DNA of 27,299 nt from a virus. Position 1 is the stretch's first letter. Every line of letters begins with the position of its first letter. The translations under genes and the position numbers were made by a program. Positions 23,513-27,299 of this stretch are shown here, piece by piece. The notes below the pieces were generated by a model that saw only the letters and a list, made by a program, of their open reading frames with translations, did no database searches and was not told where the DNA came from. The stretch lies in the IMG/VR virus record IMGVR_UViG_3300042563_002106, positions 1-27,299 of that record; one strand, 5' to 3'.

Positions 23513-23632
23513 TTAATTAAATAATTTTTTAGTTATAGAATTACAAACATCATTTTTTGTTGAGTGTTGTTTTTTATATTCGGTTATTAACCATAAAATA
23601 AATCCTTTTTCATCTGATGTTAATTGTTTCAT
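23513..23632 (-). CDS. 39-residue protein, LTPQE-like
   Basis: The frame from ATG at 23632 reads MKQLTSDEKGFILWLITEYK and ends SITKKLFN. The start overlaps the stop of the upstream gene (ATGA) and the stop is one base before the next start, so it fits the operon precisely. The K-Q-LT-x-x-E start and helical hydrophobic centre recall the other tiny proteins. Its small size makes it less certain than its neighbours. Confidence 0.55.
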   Translation of the reverse strand: MKQLTSDEKGFILWLITEYKKQHSTKNDVCNSITKKLFN

Positions 23633-23787
23633 TTCTTTTTATTTAATGTTTCTTCAATAATAGCTGAGATGATTTGTACAATCTCCTCACGTGTCTTGAT
23701 TAATAAATCCTCGTTTGATATTGGGATATATAACTTGTCCCCTGTCTCAGGGTCTTCCACCGTAAAGGTGGTCATTAAATCTTCCAT
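23629..23787 (-). CDS. 52-residue acidic leftward protein
   Basis: The frame from ATG at 23787 reads MEDLMTTFTVEDPETGDKLY and ends ISAIIEETLNKKK. It has an N-terminal beta hairpin-like segment (FTVEDPETGDKLYIPI) and a C-terminal helix. It shares 4 bases (ATGA) with the next gene and lies one base after the upstream stop. Function is unknown. Confidence 0.6.
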   Translation of the reverse strand: MEDLMTTFTVEDPETGDKLYIPISNEDLLIKTREEIVQIISAIIEETLNKKK

Positions 23788-23788
23788 A

Positions 23789-23974
23789 TTAATTGTTGTT
23801 TGATTTGGTTTCTAATTCGTCCGCAACTTTACCCATAATACTTTCTAATAGTAAGGTAGTATTTTCTTTATTGATTAATTCTAAATCGGGTGTTGTATTT
23901 ACTTTATTCAATACTCCTTCTAAAAATCCGTACAATAGTATTGTCTCTTGTGGTGTTAAATTAATTTGTATCAT
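23789..23974 (-). CDS. 61-residue protein, LTPQE family
   Basis: ATG at 23974 gives MIQINLTPQETILLYGFLEG. A GTG at 24019 would extend it by 15 residues but would lie inside the upstream gene, which ends at 23980. The start is closely similar to the 58-residue gene at 23511 (LTPQE), followed by an amphipathic helix and a second helix (TTLLLESIMGKVADELETK). It looks like a paralogue made by duplication within the cluster. Function is unknown. Confidence 0.68.
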   Translation of the reverse strand: MIQINLTPQETILLYGFLEGVLNKVNTTPDLELINKENTTLLLESIMGKVADELETKSNNN

Positions 23975-23979
23975 TTTTT

Positions 23980-24141
23980 TTATTTTTGGAATGTTGAGTG
24001 ATAAAACATCTTTACACAAAATTCATCAAAAGTCATTTCTTCTTGATTTATTTTGGTAGTGTATATTTCGTATAATCCGTTATAGTTGTCTGTAACAAAC
24101 TTTAGGATGTGTGGTTTTAGATAATCATCTATTTCTTTCAT
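23980..24141 (-). CDS. 53-residue leftward protein
   Basis: The frame from ATG at 24141 reads MKEIDDYLKPHILKFVTDNY and ends FDEFCVKMFYHSTFQK. It lies 11 bases after the upstream stop and 5 bases before the next ATG. Aromatic and charged residues dominate and the protein is probably helical. No family was recognised. The gap would otherwise be an unexplained 170 bases in a densely packed operon. Confidence 0.62.
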   Translation of the reverse strand: MKEIDDYLKPHILKFVTDNYNGLYEIYTTKINQEEMTFDEFCVKMFYHSTFQK

Positions 24142-24152
24142 AAGGGTTTATT

Positions 24153-24404
24153 TTAATCAATTAATAATCCATCAACTTCTAACTTAGCGTCGTTGATTCT
24201 TTTTTCCATAATACTATCAAACTTTTGAAACCTAACTTTAATTTCAGGTGTTAAACCTTCTTCACAAAAGTCAGACCATAACTGAACATAAATTGCCAGT
24301 TCGTATGTGGATACATATCCAATCATACCCTTGTCCTTTAATAGTTGTCTTACATTACTTGATTGATTTTGACGTACAATCACGTCTTGGGTGCTACTTG
24401 CCAT
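24153..24404 (-). CDS. First gene of the right leftward unit, 83 residues
   Basis: The product begins MASSTQDVIVRQNQSSNVRQ and has a helical C-terminal half (FQKFDSIMEKRINDAKLEVD). The segment VRQLLKDKGMIGYVSTYELA could be a short helix-loop-helix DNA-binding element, but no known family fits. It is the promoter-proximal gene next to a divergent, AT-rich control region, a position often held by regulators; that is an inference from location. Confidence 0.62.
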   Translation of the reverse strand: MASSTQDVIVRQNQSSNVRQLLKDKGMIGYVSTYELAIYVQLWSDFCEEGLTPEIKVRFQKFDSIMEKRINDAKLEVDGLLID

Positions 24405-24653
24405 TTTTAATTTGTTTTAATTATAACACTAATATACACACTAATATTTGTAAAAAAAAATTATATACATATATATTTATCCACACCCATTGGAAAAATA
24501 TATATTTCAAATCATTATCAACTTTACGTTTTTTTACTTATATTTATTTATAGTCCCGTCTAACATTATAAGGACATTAAATTATTAATAGGGTTATTGG
24601 AACGAAAGTTGAAGTTAGACGCAACAAGTAGAACCTTTAACCCTTATTTTATT
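24405..24653. other. Divergent AT-rich control region, possible origin
   Basis: No gene is supported; in-frame upstream codons from a TTG at 24597 could extend the next gene. It contains the direct repeat ACACTAATAT at 24426-24435 and 24438-24447 (12-base period), a run of A residues, long AT-only stretches, and a DnaA-box match TTATCCACA at 24477-24485. It must contain promoters for the leftward and rightward units, but no full TTTG-N19-TAnnTTTG was found. TATATTTA at 24539-24546 is a candidate rightward -7-like element. Confidence 0.5.
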
Positions 24654-25103
24654 ATGAAAAATAGAAAAGCGTTCAACTTTTATCGTAGTTATTATGATAT
24701 GGTTGTTGAGTTACCTGATGAACAAAAAGTACAGTTCTTAATGGCAATTCTAAATAAACAGTTTTTAGATGTTGAACCAGAACTTGATGGTCTTGTTGGT
24801 CTACTTTATAAAAGTCAGAAACATTCAATTGATGCACAGGTTGATGGTTACAAATCAAAAATGAAAATTACAACACCTTCAATACCCCCTTCAATACCCC
24901 CTACAGAAGGTCCTATTAAACCCCCTTCGGTACAAGAGAAAGAGAAAGAGAAAGAGAAAGAGAAAGAGAAAGTATATGAAAAAAATAAAGTTGAAGAACA
25001 AGAATATAATATATTAGTAGAAAAAATAAAAGAACAAGGTTGGAATAGTTTAGGTGTAAAAGAAGCTGCAACATTTTATGATTTAAAAGAAATATATGGA
25101 TAA
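24654..25103 (+). CDS. DUF6291-like protein, possible replication protein
   Basis: From ATG at 24654 the product is 149 residues: MKNRKAFNFYRSYYDMVVEL, then LPDEQKVQFLMAILNKQF, then EPELDGLVGLLYKSQKHSID. This is the pattern of DUF6291, found at the start of phage and mobile-element proteins of the replication initiator/DnaD-like kind. A TTG at 24597 would add 19 residues without domain match. After a Pro-rich stretch (TPSIPPSIPPTEGPIKPPS) come six Glu-Lys pairs and a short helical C-terminus ending AATFYDLKEIYG. The protein may help recruit replication proteins; the role is inferred from family context and from its position next to an AT-rich region. Confidence 0.6.
   Translation: MKNRKAFNFYRSYYDMVVELPDEQKVQFLMAILNKQFLDVEPELDGLVGLLYKSQKHSIDAQVDGYKSKMKITTPSIPPSIPPTEGPIKPPSVQEKEKEKEKEKEKVYEKNKVEEQEYNILVEKIKEQGWNSLGVKEAATFYDLKEIYG
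24936..24971 (+). repeat. Hexanucleotide microsatellite (GAGAAA)6
   Basis: Six exact copies of GAGAAA lie in the linker of the DUF6291-like gene and encode alternating Glu-Lys. Copy number changes keep the frame and would only change linker length. Confidence 0.95.
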
Positions 25104-25299
25104 ACAAAATACCGGATGGAAATGGAGGGATGACCAACTAACAATGAAAGAATTTTATAATTTACCTCAACAAGAAAAGGATGAATATATCCTGCTTATA
25201 CTGGGTTTAAAAGAAGAAGAAAGAAGTAGTATGGATATATTACTACTCAACAGATTTGGAAAGAATAAAATTAAAACAAATAAATTTTTAGAATTATGA
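25096..25299 (+). CDS. Small phage protein, unknown function
   Basis: The 67-residue product begins MDKQNTGWKWRDDQLTMKEF and is helical and charged (LPQQEKDEYILLILGLKEEE). It overlaps the DUF6291-like gene by 8 bases (ATGGATAA) and the next gene by 4 (ATGA), so all three are translated together. No family was recognised. Confidence 0.6.
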   Translation: MDKQNTGWKWRDDQLTMKEFYNLPQQEKDEYILLILGLKEEERSSMDILLLNRFGKNKIKTNKFLEL

Positions 25300-25928
25300 T
25301 GAACAGTAGACACGCGTACGATGAGAAATTAGAATTGTTAATTGAACAGAATGAATATCTATTCAATCCGTTTGAAGAACCATTCAAACCATCTTATCTT
25401 GATTATAATAGTAAGAATATGAAACCAGTATTTCTTAATAGATTAACAGGATTTGAAAGAACAATAGCGGAATATCATCAGAACAATAGAAAGAAAATAA
25501 AATCCCTCAACGAAGTAGATTGTATGAATCTGTTGAAGTTTATATTTCCTGATATATATAAAATCAAAACTGATGAAATTACTGATTATGATAGAATAGA
25601 TTATCACGTACCATCACATAACCTGTTTATTGACCATAAGGAAAGAGAAAGACCATACTATCAAGAAGACGGTGGTATGACATTAGACAGGGATAAGTAC
25701 AATATACTAATGGAACAGGAATATGGATATATACTCAACAGTACACCGATAGGTATTTTTATTTGGAATGTAAAACTATTAGGTGATGTTGAATGGATTA
25801 ATCAAGATAAGACACCGGTCTCAACAAGATTTGAAAGAGGAATAGGTAGAACGCAAGAATGTGAAATTACTTACCTACCATATGAGAAATGTAATGACCT
25901 TACCTATTTACTTTTACAATATACTTGA
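25296..25928 (+). CDS. Possible PD-(D/E)XK-fold nuclease
   Basis: The 210-residue protein has a core with the spacing expected of a PD-(D/E)XK fold: a helix (LNEVDCMNLLKFIFPDIYKI), then DYDRIDYHV (candidate Asp at 99 or 102), then LFIDHKERER (candidate D113-x-K115). A basic/aromatic segment follows with a DRDKYNILMEQEYG helix and a hydrophobic strand IGIFIWNV. Small phage nucleases of this fold often show that order. The motif II residue is Asp-His-Lys rather than the usual Glu-x-Lys. It lies in an early-type operon and could act on host or phage DNA, or the resemblance may be fortuitous. Confidence 0.45.
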   Translation: MMNSRHAYDEKLELLIEQNEYLFNPFEEPFKPSYLDYNSKNMKPVFLNRLTGFERTIAEYHQNNRKKIKSLNEVDCMNLLKFIFPDIYKIKTDEITDYDRIDYHVPSHNLFIDHKERERPYYQEDGGMTLDRDKYNILMEQEYGYILNSTPIGIFIWNVKLLGDVEWINQDKTPVSTRFERGIGRTQECEITYLPYEKCNDLTYLLLQYT

Positions 25929-25968
25929 TATATTTATTATTAGTAAAATTGATTTTTTAACTAATTAA

Positions 25969-26009
25969 CCCTTGTAACTTTTACTCCCGTTTTAGTTGCA
26001 GGGGTTTTT
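25969..26009 (+). terminator. Intrinsic terminator after the nuclease-like gene
   Basis: CCCTTGTAACT (25969-25979) and AGTTGCAGGGG (25994-26004) pair over 11 bases, with two G-T pairs, and are followed by TTTTT. It separates the first part of the rightward unit from the zinc-finger gene. Confidence 0.78.
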
Positions 26010-26033
26010 CGTTCAAACGATGATATTTATAGT

Positions 26034-26807
26034 ATGAAGATATGTTCTAAATGTAAAATTGAAAAAGATAATAAAGAGTATTACACTTACTATCACTCAA
26101 CACATAAGAAACATTATACAAGGAATATTTGTTATGATTGTATGAATAAACAAACAAAACAATACAAACTAAGAATAAAGGAACAGAAACAACGTTTAAA
26201 GGAGGAAAGATTAAAAATGATAGAACTACTCACCGAACAGAATAAAGTTGAACCAGTGGTCTTAGAATTGATTGTGGAGGATTTTAGTAAGAACCCTAAC
26301 TATAAGAGTTGTACGATGTGTACAAAATATAAATTATTAGAAGAATTTTATCATAATAAAAATACTGGTTATTATCATTCAAGATGTAAGGTATGTCATT
26401 TACAATATTCAAGTGGTAAGTTGAATGATTATTATGAGGAAAAATATAAAACAAAAGGTGGAAGTGAACGAGTATTAAGGAAGGCAGGACAGTTTGTTGA
26501 TATTTATCAAGAGGAACAAACATCGTGGTTATTAGATTTAATAGGATGGAAGAAGGATGGTGAGGTGTGGGTAAAGGAAGGAATAAAGAAAGTGGTTGAT
26601 GGAAAGATTGTGTGGGATAAAATACCAATTAAAGAAAAGGTTATTACATTAAGAAAGACCAGAACAGTTATTACACAAGATGATATAAAAGATATTGTAA
26701 AGTTAAGGAGTGATGGTTTATTGATAAGGGAAATTACACAAATATATAAATGTTCAAGTACAACCATAAGAAGAATATTAATTGAATCGTATGAGAAGAC
26801 ACGTTAA
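26034..26807 (+). CDS. Two-zinc-finger plus helix-turn-helix DNA-binding protein
   Basis: The 257-residue protein has two treble-clef-like Cys4 sites: C4-x-x-C7 with C33-x-x-C36, and C93-x-x-C96 with C118-x-x-C121. The first is followed by a strongly basic helix (NKQTKQYKLRIKEQKQRLKE). Residues about 215-250 form a helix-turn-helix (DDIKDIVKLRSDGLLIREIT, then KCSSTTIRRIL) of the resolvase/Hin-like or homeodomain-like type. The Cys arrangement is like that of phage endonuclease VII/HNH-type zinc sites, but I do not see an HNH catalytic His motif, so a DNA-binding regulator is more likely than a nuclease. It is the first gene after a terminator and just before a sigma-like gene. Confidence 0.65.
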   Translation: MKICSKCKIEKDNKEYYTYYHSTHKKHYTRNICYDCMNKQTKQYKLRIKEQKQRLKEERLKMIELLTEQNKVEPVVLELIVEDFSKNPNYKSCTMCTKYKLLEEFYHNKNTGYYHSRCKVCHLQYSSGKLNDYYEEKYKTKGGSERVLRKAGQFVDIYQEEQTSWLLDLIGWKKDGEVWVKEGIKKVVDGKIVWDKIPIKEKVITLRKTRTVITQDDIKDIVKLRSDGLLIREITQIYKCSSTTIRRILIESYEKTR

Positions 26808-26808
26808 G

Positions 26809-27048
26809 ATGGGATATTTGGATGTACCCAAGAATTATTTTGATTTACAATTAGAAGATAAGGAGGTTGTACGTAATTCAATATTGGAAGCGATGTTATA
26901 TATATTGGAAAAGAATTTATCAAAAGACACCGATAAACAAAAAGTATTATTGGAAATAATTGAATCCAGTATTATGATGAACGAACACGATGAGAATTAT
27001 GAGGTAGCGGGTGTTCTGTTTGATATTAAGAATATGATTAATGAATAA
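26809..27048 (+). CDS. Small protein between the zinc-finger and sigma-like genes
   Basis: From ATG at 26809 the product is 79 residues (MGYLDVPKNYFDLQLEDKEV), one base after the previous stop. ATG at 26791 would add 6 residues and overlap it by 17 bases. The product is helical and acidic (LEAMLYILEKNLSKDTDKQK; NEHDENYEVAGVLFDIKNMI). Its stop overlaps the next start by 8 bases (ATGAATAA). No family was recognised. Its location suggests a partner of the DNA-binding or sigma-like protein. Confidence 0.6.
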   Translation: MGYLDVPKNYFDLQLEDKEVVRNSILEAMLYILEKNLSKDTDKQKVLLEIIESSIMMNEHDENYEVAGVLFDIKNMINE

Positions 27049-27299
27049 AGAAATAGAAAATTATCTAACCACCAATTACTACCAACTATACAATATAGCA
27101 ATGAAGATGACTAAACAAGACCCATTAACTAAGGACTTGTTGCACGAATGTATCTTACAACTTTATGATAAAGAAGTTATTACATTAAAGAATTATGATG
27201 AGAATAGTATAAGGTATTATATAGTTGCGGTGATGAGAATAAACTACTTCAGTAAAACATCACCATTCCATTATAGAATAAGAAGGGAAAGACAGATAA
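27041..27299 (+). CDS. Sigma-factor-like protein, 3' end cut off
   Basis: The frame from ATG at 27041 stays open to the window end (86 residues visible): MNKEIENYLTTNYYQLYNIA, then TKQDPLTKDLLHECILQLYD, then SIRYYIVAVMRINYFSKTSP and FHYRIRRERQI. The helix with D-L-L-H-E-x-x-L-Q-L-Y matches region 2 of ECF-type sigma-70 proteins (D-L-x-Q-E-x-F-x-x-x-x), and the following I-x-x-Y-I-x-x-x-M-R-I-N is a pattern I recognise in sigma-like proteins of Bacteroidota phages. It could direct host RNA polymerase to late phage promoters. Region 4 is outside the window, so function as a full sigma factor cannot be judged. Confidence 0.65.
   Translation, partial: MNKEIENYLTTNYYQLYNIAMKMTKQDPLTKDLLHECILQLYDKEVITLKNYDENSIRYYIVAVMRINYFSKTSPFHYRIRRERQI

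Noticed and set aside
24248-24553. Plus-strand frame opposite the 83-residue leftward gene
   Set aside because: It overlaps a well-supported gene and then runs into the AT-rich control region; composition is not protein-like.
1-27299. CRISPR array, diversity-generating retroelement, or anti-phage defence operon
   Set aside because: There are no regularly spaced identical repeats, no reverse transcriptase and no recognisable defence gene; the repeated DNA is explained by Thr-Pro codons, the hexamer tract and the dispersed inverted repeats.

Overview
The window is part of a tailed double-stranded DNA phage genome (or an integrated copy of one) that most likely infects a member of the Bacteroidota. 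The DNA is AT-rich. Genes are tightly packed, with ATGA/TAATG-type overlaps, and almost none has a Shine-Dalgarno sequence. Several leftward promoters fit the Bacteroidota type, with TTTG near -33 and TAnnTTTG or a close variant near -7. Protein families typical of Bacteroidota phages are present: an XkdF-like prohead protease, a short basic SFGKRK protein, a capsid gene followed by an MSC-type virion protein, and a DUF6291-like protein. A long tape measure protein and no visible contractile sheath suggest a siphovirus. No terminase, lysin, integrase, polymerase, tRNA or CRISPR array is visible.

Region 1 (1-19376, all rightward) is the virion module. It runs from a truncated tail fibre through a gp10-like completion protein, a tail protein, a very large modular tail/adhesin protein (Delta-60 propeller plus Thr-Pro linkers and Cys-rich modules), two small proteins and the tape measure protein. 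It continues with a 41-residue basic protein, the protease, scaffold, major capsid protein, a probable tail-tube-like protein, the portal, connectors, a small membrane/coiled-coil protein and a 90-residue protein. Tail genes lie upstream of head genes, the reverse of the usual order. Intrinsic terminators follow the capsid gene and the next gene.

Region 2 (about 19440-24404, leftward) holds many very small genes of unknown function, probably early or host-interaction genes, in at least three transcription units (24404 to 22889, 22495 to 20015, 19773 to 19573). Each unit ends in a hairpin terminator followed by a copy of a dispersed element with arms TTGTCTGGCA / TGCCAGACAA. Two internal promoters, for the 312- and 172-residue genes, carry a palindrome exactly between the -33 and -7 elements. 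Two DnaA-box-like sequences lie at 19849-19869, next to one repeat copy. Four tiny genes under 60 residues are described at 20518, 23335, 23513 and 23629, and a 53-residue one at 23980.

Region 3 (24405-27299, rightward) starts at a very AT-rich divergent intergenic region with a DnaA-like box and a 10-bp direct repeat. It then carries a DUF6291-like protein with a Lys-Glu microsatellite linker, a small acidic protein, a possible PD-(D/E)XK nuclease, a terminator, a two-zinc-finger plus helix-turn-helix protein, a small protein, and the start of a sigma-factor-like protein cut off by the window end. This looks like an early/regulatory module that may control the late virion operon. Functional assignments rest on reading the translated sequence and remembered family features; no database search was run.
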